64,000 bases of DNA, from positions 265,400 to 329,399 of the forward strand of contig NZ_JAQQWT010000004.1 in the NCBI RefSeq assembly GCF_028610705.1, given 5' to 3'. Positions within the stretch are counted from its first letter, which is position 1. Every line of letters starts with the position of its first letter. A program made the translations under genes and the position numbers. The notes under the pieces were generated by a model. It was not told the origin of the DNA. It did not search any database and was given only the letters and a program-made list of their open reading frames with translations. Source of the stretch: Halalkalibacter alkalisediminis. GTDB lineage: Bacteria > Bacillota > Bacilli > Bacillales > Bacillaceae_D. Of this stretch, positions 52,425 to 62,480 are shown piece by piece.

Positions 52425-53180
52425 TTAATACGTTTTTAATGTCAAAAAGAGCCTAGCCACCATTTTAGCAGTTAATATAAGTAAAAACAAGATCATATAA
52501 GCTGGTACAATTGTCCAACTAAACAATGACTCTACTATGACCAGAACGAGTAGTGTTGCAAAAAAACCTGGTAACCCAAGAAAGAATCCCACAAAGGTAA
52601 ATAAAATCGATTTAGAACGAATTCGATTAACGGGATCCTGTTCATTCTCTTTTATTTTCGTTAATTGAAAGGATAAGGGAACTAAAAGCGATAAAATAAT
52701 GGCCACAATTAGAAGATAAACCATAAGCAATTCACTCGTTGTAACAGCCAATCTCTCTGTCATAATTAAAAAAGATAATAAAAACGAAAGGAAGATCGGT
52801 AATTGTGCAGCTTGTATTAACAAATCAATGAAGTAGCCTTTTTTGGACGTATTCTTCGTTATCCTAGCTATTTCCCCGTCGACACAATCTAATAAATACC
52901 CTAAATTATAAGCAAAAAAAGCTAAAACAAAGGCCAGCGGTGTAGAGATCATCATCAAGAATCCCGAAGAAAGCATTCCGACTAAACTCAACCAACTGAC
53001 TGCATTCGGAGTAAATCGGAGTTTGATGAGAACAATGGTCAAGTAGATAGAAATCCTTCTCAATACAAACCACGACCACAAATCCTCTTTCGCGCTGTAT
53101 GTTTGAGATTTTTCTCGATATTCTATGATTTTTTTCGTATCAAAAAAGGTCGTTGGCAGTTTTCCGTACTGTGATTGCAT
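52425..53180 (-). CDS. CDP-alcohol phosphatidyltransferase-fold protein with altered active site
   Basis: A 251-residue membrane protein with six hydrophobic segments. The family motif DxxDGxxAR...GxxxDxxxD is present up to the third Asp: Asp98, Asp101-Gly102, Ala105-Arg106, Gly115, Asp119. The fourth position is Gln123 instead of the catalytic Asp. A polar N-terminal stretch (about 35 residues) and an Arg-Arg-Ile helix precede the first membrane segment. It lies between tagD and two TagB/TagF-like genes in the same direction, so a role in WTA or lipid-linked glycerol is likely but undefined. It may be inactive or have a changed mechanism. Confidence 0.85.
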   Translation of the reverse strand: MQSQYGKLPTTFFDTKKIIEYREKSQTYSAKEDLWSWFVLRRISIYLTIVLIKLRFTPNAVSWLSLVGMLSSGFLMMISTPLAFVLAFFAYNLGYLLDCVDGEIARITKNTSKKGYFIDLLIQAAQLPIFLSFLLSFLIMTERLAVTTSELLMVYLLIVAIILSLLVPLSFQLTKIKENEQDPVNRIRSKSILFTFVGFFLGLPGFFATLLVLVIVESLFSWTIVPAYMILFLLILTAKMVARLFLTLKTY

Positions 53181-53232
53181 GAAAAGTCTCCTTCACTTTG
53201 AATCATCTCTTTAGTGAATAGAACGATCTCGT

Positions 53233-54420
53233 TTATCTATTCAAAAAAATTTTCTCCGCCACACGTCTCGCCGCATTACCGTCTTCTAAATAACAGAATT
53301 TCTGATGAAATTCATGATACGTTTCCGCTAAGTCGTGGGTTTCGCTTTTTTTGATTTCGGTAATGACTTCATCCGTTGATAGAACGATAGGACCAGGTGC
53401 ATTCGTTTCAAAATCAAAATAAAAACCTCTTAATTGATTTCGATAAGCTTCAATGTCATACGTAAAGAAGATCATCGGTCTTTTTAAATTGGCGTAATCA
53501 AAAAAGACAGAGGAATAATCGGTTATCAAGACATCAGAGACAAGGAATAGATCATTAATATCAAGGTACTTTGAGAAATCATAGACAAAGCCTTCAAACC
53601 CACTTAGATCCACCTGATCTGATACAAATGAATGCAATCGTAACAATAAAATATAGTCGGAACCAAGCTGTTCCTGCATTTTTTTAAAGTCGAGTTGCAA
53701 ATTAATTTTATACTTTCCAGGACCATGGTATTCATTATCCCTCCAGGTTGGAGCGTATAAAAGAATCTTCTTATCCGTAGGAAGCTTTAATTTCTGTTTG
53801 AGATCAGCCATAACATGATTGGAATTTTGAGTAATGAGTACGTCATTTCGCGGATACCCTGAAACAATCATGTCCTTATTAAAATGAAAAGCCCTTTTAA
53901 AAATTTCCGTTGAATACTCATTTGGTGAAATGAGGTAATCCCAATTTTTGGACTCATTGTGAAAGTTCCTGATATATTGCTCACGACTTGTACCAGGCAT
54001 ATGGACCTCTTCCATGTCTGCAACAAGCTTTTTCAATGGAGTCCCATGCCAGGTTTGAACGTAAACCGTATGCCGCGGCTTCGGTACCCATGACGGCATC
54101 CGGCTATTTGTCACCCAAAACTTTGCACGAGCAGCAAGCAGAAACCACTTCGGCGAGAGACGTTCCACGTAAGGGACACCTGCCTCTTTAAACCGTTCCA
54201 CTACATTCTTATTCGCACTCCATACCATCTCGTAATCCTGGTTTTGACTAGAAAGGTATTCATAAATGGCACGAGGATTACAGCTATACTGCTTACCGGA
54301 GAAGCTTTCAAAAAGGATCAACTTCTTTTTGACAGGCAAAAAGGATAAACAGATAAAAACAAATGTAAACACCCGCCTCATCAGCGGACTTTTTTTAAGT
54401 TTTTCTTTAAGACCATTCAT
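53233..54420 (-). CDS. TagB/TagF-like CDP-glycerol glycerophosphotransferase, 395 residues
   Basis: A single-domain enzyme of size close to B. subtilis TagB (primase that adds the first glycerol phosphate). A hydrophobic/basic N-terminal helix (residues 15-35) probably docks it to the membrane. Active-site motifs are WHGTPLKK (about 124-131), SPNEYSTEIFKRAF, and TDYSSVFFDYANLKRP. It is a close paralogue of the C-terminal half of the next gene; one of the two may be primase and the other polymerase. The genes are 22 bases apart. Confidence 0.88.
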   Translation of the reverse strand: MNGLKEKLKKSPLMRRVFTFVFICLSFLPVKKKLILFESFSGKQYSCNPRAIYEYLSSQNQDYEMVWSANKNVVERFKEAGVPYVERLSPKWFLLAARAKFWVTNSRMPSWVPKPRHTVYVQTWHGTPLKKLVADMEEVHMPGTSREQYIRNFHNESKNWDYLISPNEYSTEIFKRAFHFNKDMIVSGYPRNDVLITQNSNHVMADLKQKLKLPTDKKILLYAPTWRDNEYHGPGKYKINLQLDFKKMQEQLGSDYILLLRLHSFVSDQVDLSGFEGFVYDFSKYLDINDLFLVSDVLITDYSSVFFDYANLKRPMIFFTYDIEAYRNQLRGFYFDFETNAPGPIVLSTDEVITEIKKSETHDLAETYHEFHQKFCYLEDGNAARRVAEKIFLNR

Positions 54421-54442
54421 AGAAATACACCTTTACATCATT

Positions 54443-56638
54443 CTATTTTTCACCATTAAACACTCTTTTAATAATTTGTCTAGAAGCCGTTCCATTATCA
54501 AGACTACAGAAACGTTCATAAAAAGCTTCAAACTTTTCCTCGTATTCGCCTTCGACTTGATTGATGTTCTCGATCGTATCAATCACTTCTGATGACTCCA
54601 TTAAAATCGGTCCAGGTGCCACCTCTTCAAAGTTAAAATAAAACCCTCTTAACGTATCACGATATTTATCTATGTCATACGTAAAGAATAAAATCGGTCT
54701 ACGTAAGTTCGCATAATCAAAGAAAACAGATGAATAATCAGTGATTAAAAGATCTGAAGCAAGATACAATTCTGCAATGTCATCATAGCTTGAGAGATTG
54801 TAGACAAATCCTTCTGCACCTTCTGTATTAATGGAATCTGCGATGAGATAATGCATTCGAAGAACTAATACATATTCTTCACCAAGTCGGTTCTTCATAT
54901 CCTCTAAGTCCAGCTTCAAATCAAATTTATATTGGCCTTTTTTGTAGAACTCATCATCTCTCCAAGTGGGTGCATATAAGATGACTTTTTTGTCATTTGG
55001 TAAACCGATCTTTTTCTTAATTTGAGCTATATTTTCTTCGTTATTCTTTTTATAAAGAACATCGTTACGGGGATACCCGACATCTAACATCGTTTTATGA
55101 AATTTAAAGGCACGTTTGAAAATTTCAGTTGAATAATCATTCGGAGAGACTAAGTAATCCCACTTTTGCGCCTCTAAATAAAAATTCTTTTTATATTTTT
55201 CCGTGGTCGTCCCAGGCATTCTAACTTCCTTCATATCATGCGCCAGCTTTTTTAAAGGCGTCCCATGCCATGTTTGTAAATAAACCGTTTCTGGTCTTTT
55301 GGTCATGTATCCCGGCATTCTCGCGTTAATGACCCAGTACTTAGACGTTGCTAAAAAATAGAAGTAACGAAGACTTAAACGTTTCACCTTTTTGGCGTTT
55401 CCTGGAATACGTTTAGAAGGATCATTCATGATCCAAATATACTCATACGAGTTGTCATCCTGGAGCATTTCCTCATAAATCGCACGAGGGTTATCTGAAT
55501 AACTTTTACCAGCAAAGCTCTCAAAAATAATACGCTCTTCTTTAAGAGGACGCTTCAAGAAAACAGACCGGTATAGTTCTTTGTATAAAGCTTGTCTGCC
55601 TGAAAACGCTGTTCTCACGCGTTTATACTGATGACGAATTCGGATTTTCTTTAATAATTTACTCTCATCGTCCTCGAGTAACGTCTTCATTTCACGACTT
55701 GTAAAGAAGCCACTATTTCTTCGAGTTTTCGGGTCAACCAACTGAGCCGACTTCCTTAATTCCTCAAACCAAATCGACAGATATTCCTCGTCTTTGATAA
55801 TCGTGTTCGTAATGCTTCTATGATAAAACCTTAAAAAGTCTTTATCTAGATATTTATCTATATGGCCGTCACACTTTCCAAATTGCTCTTTTAAACGTTG
55901 ATAGGCCATTAAGAAATCCGGAATTTTCGCTGAGATTGGATTTTGCCTCAGACTCGGATGATCAATAGGATCATAACATTCGCCTCTAATGTAAGTAGGT
56001 ACCCTGATCGCTGCTACCGACTCTACTACGCCAATAGCACCTAGTGTAAAGGATAGATCTGAGTAATAAGTAAGGTGCTCATCAAATGTTAATTGATGCT
56101 GCTTTACAAAATCATGATTCCATAAAATATTCACAATCGCTTTTCTTCTAAGAGCTTTCTTCTTCTTGGCTCCTCGATATTGATAAACATTAATTTGAGT
56201 ATCATTGGATTCTTCCGTTTCTTGGTCGTCCTCACTATCCTCATCATCGACTAGATAATGATCTTGTATAACCGTTGTTGCTTTAGAGATAGGACCAACT
56301 AATAAGGGGTGCTCACCAATATGATTCACAAAAACCTCAAGTGTATAGGGAGCGATATGATCATCCGCATCAAGAAAATATAGGAAGTCACCTGTTGCTT
56401 GGCTCACACCGAAATTACGTGCCGCAGCTGCACCTTTATTTTCCTCAAAGTTGTAAACATTCAGCTTTGAGTTTCTATTAGCAAACTTTTCAATCATTTC
56501 CTCACTATCGTCGGAAGAGCTATCATTGATAATGATAGCTTCGAAATTTGTATATGTTTGATTCAAGAGAGATTCTAAACACCTCTCTAGATATTCCTCT
56601 TTATTGTAAACAGGGATAATAACACTTACTTTACTCAT
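54443..56638 (-). CDS. Bifunctional GT2 / CDP-glycerol glycerophosphotransferase
   Basis: A 731-residue fusion. Residues 1 to about 330 are a family 2 glycosyltransferase (VSVIIPVYNKEEYL, LDADDH at 89-94) with a linker rich in Asp/Glu. Residues about 365-725 are a TagF-type glycerophosphotransferase (WHGTPLKKL, TDYSSVFFDYANLRRP). It could both extend the poly(glycerol phosphate) chain and decorate or initiate it with a sugar. Such fusions are known in Firmicutes WTA clusters. It is 40 bases downstream of tagH. Confidence 0.9.
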   Translation of the reverse strand: MSKVSVIIPVYNKEEYLERCLESLLNQTYTNFEAIIINDSSSDDSEEMIEKFANRNSKLNVYNFEENKGAAAARNFGVSQATGDFLYFLDADDHIAPYTLEVFVNHIGEHPLLVGPISKATTVIQDHYLVDDEDSEDDQETEESNDTQINVYQYRGAKKKKALRRKAIVNILWNHDFVKQHQLTFDEHLTYYSDLSFTLGAIGVVESVAAIRVPTYIRGECYDPIDHPSLRQNPISAKIPDFLMAYQRLKEQFGKCDGHIDKYLDKDFLRFYHRSITNTIIKDEEYLSIWFEELRKSAQLVDPKTRRNSGFFTSREMKTLLEDDESKLLKKIRIRHQYKRVRTAFSGRQALYKELYRSVFLKRPLKEERIIFESFAGKSYSDNPRAIYEEMLQDDNSYEYIWIMNDPSKRIPGNAKKVKRLSLRYFYFLATSKYWVINARMPGYMTKRPETVYLQTWHGTPLKKLAHDMKEVRMPGTTTEKYKKNFYLEAQKWDYLVSPNDYSTEIFKRAFKFHKTMLDVGYPRNDVLYKKNNEENIAQIKKKIGLPNDKKVILYAPTWRDDEFYKKGQYKFDLKLDLEDMKNRLGEEYVLVLRMHYLIADSINTEGAEGFVYNLSSYDDIAELYLASDLLITDYSSVFFDYANLRRPILFFTYDIDKYRDTLRGFYFNFEEVAPGPILMESSEVIDTIENINQVEGEYEEKFEAFYERFCSLDNGTASRQIIKRVFNGEK

Positions 56639-56678
56639 ACCTTTACACCTCTAGGGAATCTGTTTTACTTAACGAAAA

Positions 56679-57398
56679 TTACATCGATTCATATAGGTCG
56701 ATCATTTCATTAATCTCACCAACCGCTTGAACTTCACCCCTTTTTAAAATGAGGGCTCTATCGCAAATTCGCTTTAATGGTTTTAAGCTATGTGAGACAA
56801 TGACAATGGTTTTCCCTTGTTTCTTTAATTCAATAATTTTTTTATAGCATTTTTCTTTAAAATCCTTATCTCCTACTGCAAGAACTTCATCGACTAGAAT
56901 AATATCCGTTTCAATGTGAACCGCAATGGAAAAACCTAAACGTGCTTTCATTCCGGAAGAGTAAAATTTGATTGGCATATCAATATTTTCCTCTAATTCA
57001 GCAAATTCAATGATCTTAGGAAGGACTTCCTTGATCTTCTCTTTGTTTAAACCATAAATCGCACAGTTCAATTTTATATTTTCACGCCCTGAAAGATCTC
57101 TACTTAGACCCGCGCTCAGTTCAATAAGTGGCATAATAGAACCATTTAATTGAATCTCCCCTTTATCAGGAGAGATAACACCTGAAATGACTTTAAACAA
57201 AGTACTCTTCCCCGCTCCATTCTTCCCGATGATGGCATATCCTTCGCCAGGTTTAACGGAAAAGGAAACATTATTTAACGCTAAATACTTCTCATGTAAT
57301 TTTTCACGGCGCATAAACGACATGAGCTTTCCTTTTAGCGTCTTGTCATATGGTTTTTTAAAAACCTTAAAAACGTTATTTACATCAATGGCATTCAA
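56679..57398 (-). CDS. tagH: Teichoic acid ABC exporter ATPase TagH
   Basis: A 239-residue ATPase with Walker A IGKNGAGKST (58-67), signature LSGRENIKL region, and Walker B DIILVDEVLAVGD. It is of the polysaccharide/polyol-phosphate subfamily. It lacks the long C-terminal extension of B. subtilis TagH (527 residues) and so resembles TarH. Together with TagG it exports the lipid-linked WTA chain. The start follows the tagG stop by one base. Confidence 0.93.
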   Translation of the reverse strand: MNAIDVNNVFKVFKKPYDKTLKGKLMSFMRREKLHEKYLALNNVSFSVKPGEGYAIIGKNGAGKSTLFKVISGVISPDKGEIQLNGSIMPLIELSAGLSRDLSGRENIKLNCAIYGLNKEKIKEVLPKIIEFAELEENIDMPIKFYSSGMKARLGFSIAVHIETDIILVDEVLAVGDKDFKEKCYKKIIELKKQGKTIVIVSHSLKPLKRICDRALILKRGEVQAVGEINEMIDLYESM

Positions 57399-57399
57399 A

Positions 57400-58167
57400 T
57401 TAAATCACTTCCCCAATATTTTTGCTCAACTTATTAAATATTTGCCAGCAAAAAAGTAAAAGCAAAATTGAAAATAATGCACTATATACGATTGAGGCCA
57501 CAGGAATTAAATCCCCTCCGTAAAAAACAAAGTGGTAAAGGGAAATAATGGTAGCCATTGGATTTAACATATACAAACTTAAATACTGCTCAGGTATTTC
57601 CGAGATTGGGTATAAAATGGGGGATAAATACATCCACCCTCTTATTCCAAGCGTACTGATAAATTCAATATCACGATAGTAAACATTAATACTTGAGAGC
57701 AGTAAAACAATGCTTAATACAAGAATAAATTGTAAGACAATCGCCACTGGTAGGATGAAAAATCCTGCTAATGATATCCCCACTCCGAGATAATAAGAAT
57801 AGGCAGCGACTAGTAATAATGAAATACCTAAGTTAACTAAATTCGTCAAAATGGTTGTTAAAGGAAAGATTTGTCTTGGAAAATACACTTTCTTTAGTAA
57901 AGACGAATTTGACGTTAATGATTTCGTTCCCCTAAGAACAGAGTGATTTACAAACATCCATGGAATCAGTCCAGAAAGTAAGAATAATGAATAGTTCTCA
58001 ATACCAAATCTTAATATAATGGAGAACACAATGGTATAAATGATCATTAAGCCAAGTGGTTCAAGTAACGACCAAAAATAGCCAAGCATGGTGTTTCGAT
58101 ATTTTATTTTCAGCTCTTTTCTTACTAGGAAGGAAAGCAGCTGTCTGTATTTATATATTTCAAACAT
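57400..58167 (-). CDS. tagG: Teichoic acid ABC exporter permease TagG
   Basis: A 255-residue permease of the ABC-2 family with six membrane helices. The N-terminal YRQLLSFLVRKELKIKYRNT segment and the GYFWSLLEPLGLMIIYT first helix match TagG/TarG and other polysaccharide exporters. It pairs with TagH; the two genes are adjacent with a single base between them. It would move undecaprenyl-linked WTA to the outer face. Confidence 0.92.
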   Translation of the reverse strand: MFEIYKYRQLLSFLVRKELKIKYRNTMLGYFWSLLEPLGLMIIYTIVFSIILRFGIENYSLFLLSGLIPWMFVNHSVLRGTKSLTSNSSLLKKVYFPRQIFPLTTILTNLVNLGISLLLVAAYSYYLGVGISLAGFFILPVAIVLQFILVLSIVLLLSSINVYYRDIEFISTLGIRGWMYLSPILYPISEIPEQYLSLYMLNPMATIISLYHFVFYGGDLIPVASIVYSALFSILLLLFCWQIFNKLSKNIGEVI

Positions 58168-58179
58168 AAGATCTCAACC

Positions 58180-59217
58180 TTACTTCGTTTTTTTTGACAT
58201 TGACTGTTTTTTATAAATCCAATATTCTGCTTTGAAATAAGCAAGAAAAGAACCCAGCCCTCTAAAAAAATGCATACAAAAGAAAGCAATGAAACAAGGA
58301 AAGAAGAATGGCAATCCCTTCTCCCTAGCAAATTTAAAACTAACGATACCATTAAGCAGTGTATATGAAAGTAGAGCTAACATGAATAACCAGAAAAAGA
58401 CAGAGTGCAGAAAAGCACCCAGAAAAAGAGCCGTCCCGATCAAAAACGCATAAAGTGGAGCTTTTTTATAAATACTCAGAGAACCTGGTGTAACCTGATT
58501 CGCAATCATAGACCAAGTTCCATCCCCTAAAGACTTATTTATTAAACCTTTGAGTGAGTCACGCACATAATAAGTTGATCTAATCTTGGTTGATAGAAAA
58601 AATTGTCCTCCATAATTGTATACACGTTTATGAAATTCAATATCTTCATTTCTTTTTAAATCTTCATTAAAGTAGCCAATTTCTTCAAATATTTCTTTCT
58701 TATAGGCACCGTATGGGACAGTCTCAACAAATCCTTCCCAATCCTCAGTTAAAGTTCTAAATTTCGAACTCCCTACACCGAATGGATGGGAATACACATA
58801 TTCATTGATACTTCCTTGAAATCCTCGTCCCTTTGAGATAATAATTCCACCTACACACGCAGCATCCGGTTGTTTCTTTATTGTTTCCCAATTATTAGTT
58901 AAAAAATCACTAGGTACCTCCGTGTGACCATCAATACGCAACACATAATCCCCCTTAGCAGCACGGATTCCTAAGTTCCAACCAGGGGGTAACGTCTTTC
59001 TCTCATTCGTAATTACCCGGATAAATCCGGGATATTCTTTTTGATATTTCTCTACTATAGCCAATGTCCGATCTGTTGAAAGTCCATCAACAATAATTAA
59101 CTCATAATTTTCTATAGGGAAATCTTGGCTTAATAGCGTATCTATTAAGCGTCCAATATACTTTTCTTCGTTTCTTAGTACAAGCAAAACGGTAAATAAG
59201 ATTTTATTTTTATTCAT
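58180..59217 (-). CDS. Membrane-bound family 2 glycosyltransferase
   Basis: A 345-residue GT2 enzyme with VLLVLRNEEKYIGRLID, VDGLSTDRT, the DGHTEVP metal site, and the RNEDIEFHKRVYN acceptor motif. Three or four membrane helices end the protein (about 240-325). The arrangement is typical of polysaccharide synthases such as succinoglycan-type GT2 proteins. It is 12 bases upstream of tagG. It may decorate or build the polymer exported by TagGH. Confidence 0.85.
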   Translation of the reverse strand: MNKNKILFTVLLVLRNEEKYIGRLIDTLLSQDFPIENYELIIVDGLSTDRTLAIVEKYQKEYPGFIRVITNERKTLPPGWNLGIRAAKGDYVLRIDGHTEVPSDFLTNNWETIKKQPDAACVGGIIISKGRGFQGSINEYVYSHPFGVGSSKFRTLTEDWEGFVETVPYGAYKKEIFEEIGYFNEDLKRNEDIEFHKRVYNYGGQFFLSTKIRSTYYVRDSLKGLINKSLGDGTWSMIANQVTPGSLSIYKKAPLYAFLIGTALFLGAFLHSVFFWLFMLALLSYTLLNGIVSFKFAREKGLPFFFPCFIAFFCMHFFRGLGSFLAYFKAEYWIYKKQSMSKKTK

Positions 59218-59364
59218 TAATAATCGCTCACTATTAAAAGCAGAATCATCTGCAGTTTTTATAAGAACTAATTAAATAACCATACATTATAGTAACCTAA
59301 AAAAAAATCGAAGTAAATAGAACATGCTTTATATAAGCACAATAGGAAATTTATCATAATACAC

Positions 59365-59420
59365 AAAAAGGTAGGGTATTTCTAGATTCTAACCAATTCT
59401 AGAAAACGGAACCCTACCTA
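59365..59420 (-). terminator. Terminator of the 999-residue TagF-type gene
   Basis: TAGGTAGGGT and ACCCTACCT outer arms plus an inner TTCTAGA stem, then TTTTTG on the minus strand, just after the stop codon. Confidence 0.8.
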
Positions 59421-59430
59421 CAAATAGAAC

Positions 59431-62430
59431 TTATATAGACTTAAAAGTCGAAAGGATTCTTGCTCCAAGACGATTAACTATTCCATATCTTTTATACTTT
59501 CGCCATAACGATTTTACAAGATCACTATTTTCTAAACCTCTAAAAACTCTATATCTACGAAGCTCTTCATTATCTTTAGTTTTGATTTTTTTGTAGATTC
59601 TTTCACTGTTAATTTGATCCACGTAGTTAAAGTATTCTCCACGCAATTTGGTGAATTCTTGTTTTTCTTCAAAATCATTTTCAATATAATTTTGAATCAA
59701 CTCTATTAAATCTGTTGGATTATAACCTACTTCTCCAAATAAGTCCTTCTCTAAATCCATATAACTTCCTTGATTCTCCATGTACTTCTTTAAATCGAAT
59801 TGATAAAAGAGAATTGGTTTCTTAAGATAAAACATCTCCCAAGCTACACTCGAGTAATCTGTAATTAAAAGGTTAGAGCGCATGATTAACTCATTTACCT
59901 TTTCATCACCAAATTGCATAATTTTTATATGTTCATTTGAACTTGTAAAGTTAGTTACATAAGGCATAAACTTAGGATGGACATAAAAATTTAATCTCAC
60001 ATTATTTTCATCTAACACTTTTACTAGTTTGTTAGAATTTAAAAGAGAATTATATGCTTCAAAGTAGTCTGACTTAATAAACTCTGAGTCCTCTACCTCT
60101 TCTAACCAATTTCTCCATGTAGGCATAAAGAAAATTTCTTTTTTATTACTAGCCGACGAATAGGTAATTGATTTATCCTCTAGAACATCCCATCTTGAAA
60201 GTCCGGTTACAATGACATTTTTCTCCGGATAACCAAAATATTCTTTCACAATTCCCTTCTCAAAATCTGAGGAAACCACAAACAATTCAGCTGAATTAGC
60301 CGTATTGAAATTAAACGTATTATCAACTTTCTTCAATCCAAGAACACCATGCTGAAGAAATACAAATCTTTTACTGTTGACATAATCACGAATAATCCCT
60401 CTAGAAACTCTCCATGCATACCCATGTCCTTTTGCTTCTGAAGATACAATAACTTTTGAAGCAAGTAATAATAGAAGATGCTTAATACTCATGAAGTAAA
60501 CCACCCTATCAATATAAGGCGCTAAATTATTTTCATCCTTTGAACCTTTTTTTATCACATAATAAATTCTATCTTTAGGATGGTTTTCATAACAATACTT
60601 AAAGAAATAGAAACTGTTATCTTGAGCAGTTTCAGAATATTTCTCATGAATTAACCAGATTGGCTTCCATAAATATAACCAGAACGTAATACAATAAATA
60701 GCATACGCTAAGTATTCCTTAAACTTATCCTTGGTTGTCTCGTACTCTCCTCTCAGACGATAAGTTAGGCTTAATCCCCCGCCTACTGTAATGTAGGGAT
60801 AAATCATATAGCCATCATCCATATTTATTGTATATTTAAACATATTGTGTTTTAATTTTTTTCGGATAAAGTAGTTATCATTAGCAATCCTTACTTGTCG
60901 TTTTATACCACCATCAAGCATGATCGTGAGATAGAAATCCCAATAAAATTGTTGAAAAGGTAGCTGAGTAAGATTTATTTCAACGGTTACTTCTTTTTTA
61001 CAATTATTTACGATCTTTTCTTTTAGTATAGGAAAATGAAACTTTTCATCGTTCCCTCTAAGCCTTAATGTAATTCCTTCAATCGCAAAATTTTTAGTTT
61101 CTGGCACCTCTAAAGATGCTTTTACTTTCAAGATACCTTCACGACTCATTGTCAAACCTACCAAGGAAACATGGGCAGGATATTTCTCCTTCAAGAAATT
61201 CTCTTCCGAAGCTACATAGAAAGAAAATTCATTATCCATTGTGATGTAGGGAGCTAACACCATGCCTTCATCTATTGGTACTTTCCCAACAAACCTTTCG
61301 TTATTTGTTGGGAAATATTCATTGTAGCTACCTAGTCTTCGAACTTCTTTTAACCCACCATGGTCAATTTCAATAAATAAATCCCATCTACCACTATTTA
61401 CATCTTTATTAAGAAATTGTTTAATAGGAATATTTATTCTGTTAAAGTTTTTAAAAGAATTAACTATATAATCCAAGTAGAATTTCTCTTTTTGTTTTCT
61501 TCTTAATAAGAAAAATTTCAGACTATTAGAAGGATTAAATAATCCCTGGCTCAGATCAAAACTAATCATATTTTTTTGTAGTTTATAATTATCAGCATTT
61601 AACTGCCCTTCGAAATCTACATTACTTCTTTTTTTGGAATTATTCTTTGTTAACATTACAGAGAATTGACCATTTTTCACCATTTCTAAACTGTAGCCAT
61701 TATAAACTTTTGAGACAATATTATTTACTGATTTATCATAAAGGGTATAGACTTCTAATAAAATGCCTTTTACTACAAAAAGTCTCATCGTCCATTTTTT
61801 CTCTAGCTTTAATTGATCTAATTCACTCTTATTAACAACAAATTCTTTTCCATTTTCCGATACTCTTGTAGGTATTTTTATTTTTTGTTTCCCACTTTTA
61901 AAAATCACATATGCTTCTTCAGAAGAATCTTTTATCGGCCGTCCGATTTGAAAATTAATAGTATTTTTTGTAGTTTTTACATTTACAATATCTCGTTCTA
62001 GATTAATATTATCTAATGCCGATCGTTCCAGTTCAAATTTACTATTTACATGTATTCCAAATAGATTATTTTTTGTTAGATAAGGTATATAAAATGCATT
62101 AGTTGCTTTGGAAATTGGCTTAAAGTGTTTAGTTGTCTCCCAAGCCGAACTCTCACCAAATCCAACGCTCATCCTTCTTTTCCCAATTGGTGCCTTATCT
62201 TCCACCTGTAATAGCCACTTCCCCTTATTAAGATCAAGAAAGTTTCTGTTAACAATAGTAACAAAATCAAAATCATTATGGCTTACAATTTTAAAATTAA
62301 GCTCTGCAGTTTGAGCACTTTTTTCTTCTTTGAGAAAGAAATTCGCCTTTGGACTCACAGATCCTCTCAATAACTTAATTTGTAATTTGCTTCCGTCCCA
62401 TTTTATACCCCGAACTTTTAATTTTTTCAT
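59431..62430 (-). CDS. Large modular CDP-glycerol glycerophosphotransferase family protein
   Basis: A 999-residue protein. The last 420 residues (from about 575) form a glycerophosphotransferase domain with FLQHGVLGLK (692-700), PTWRNW and LLITDYSSVAWEMF. The first 560 residues comprise four tandem modules of 135-150 residues. They end in related stretches: FYIPYLTKNNLFGIHV (113-128), YSLEMVKNGQFSVML (246-260), VLAPYITMDNEFSFYV (391-406) and MIYPYITVGGGLSLTY (542-557). The 713-residue paralogue has two such modules. They may bind the growing polymer. The ribosome site AGGAGG is 13 bases from the ATG. Confidence 0.85.
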   Translation of the reverse strand: MKKLKVRGIKWDGSKLQIKLLRGSVSPKANFFLKEEKSAQTAELNFKIVSHNDFDFVTIVNRNFLDLNKGKWLLQVEDKAPIGKRRMSVGFGESSAWETTKHFKPISKATNAFYIPYLTKNNLFGIHVNSKFELERSALDNINLERDIVNVKTTKNTINFQIGRPIKDSSEEAYVIFKSGKQKIKIPTRVSENGKEFVVNKSELDQLKLEKKWTMRLFVVKGILLEVYTLYDKSVNNIVSKVYNGYSLEMVKNGQFSVMLTKNNSKKRSNVDFEGQLNADNYKLQKNMISFDLSQGLFNPSNSLKFFLLRRKQKEKFYLDYIVNSFKNFNRINIPIKQFLNKDVNSGRWDLFIEIDHGGLKEVRRLGSYNEYFPTNNERFVGKVPIDEGMVLAPYITMDNEFSFYVASEENFLKEKYPAHVSLVGLTMSREGILKVKASLEVPETKNFAIEGITLRLRGNDEKFHFPILKEKIVNNCKKEVTVEINLTQLPFQQFYWDFYLTIMLDGGIKRQVRIANDNYFIRKKLKHNMFKYTINMDDGYMIYPYITVGGGLSLTYRLRGEYETTKDKFKEYLAYAIYCITFWLYLWKPIWLIHEKYSETAQDNSFYFFKYCYENHPKDRIYYVIKKGSKDENNLAPYIDRVVYFMSIKHLLLLLASKVIVSSEAKGHGYAWRVSRGIIRDYVNSKRFVFLQHGVLGLKKVDNTFNFNTANSAELFVVSSDFEKGIVKEYFGYPEKNVIVTGLSRWDVLEDKSITYSSASNKKEIFFMPTWRNWLEEVEDSEFIKSDYFEAYNSLLNSNKLVKVLDENNVRLNFYVHPKFMPYVTNFTSSNEHIKIMQFGDEKVNELIMRSNLLITDYSSVAWEMFYLKKPILFYQFDLKKYMENQGSYMDLEKDLFGEVGYNPTDLIELIQNYIENDFEEKQEFTKLRGEYFNYVDQINSERIYKKIKTKDNEELRRYRVFRGLENSDLVKSLWRKYKRYGIVNRLGARILSTFKSI

Positions 62431-62480
62431 TTATTCTTTTGGACCTCCTAAAACATTTTAAGAAAGTTCACCCTATTAAA

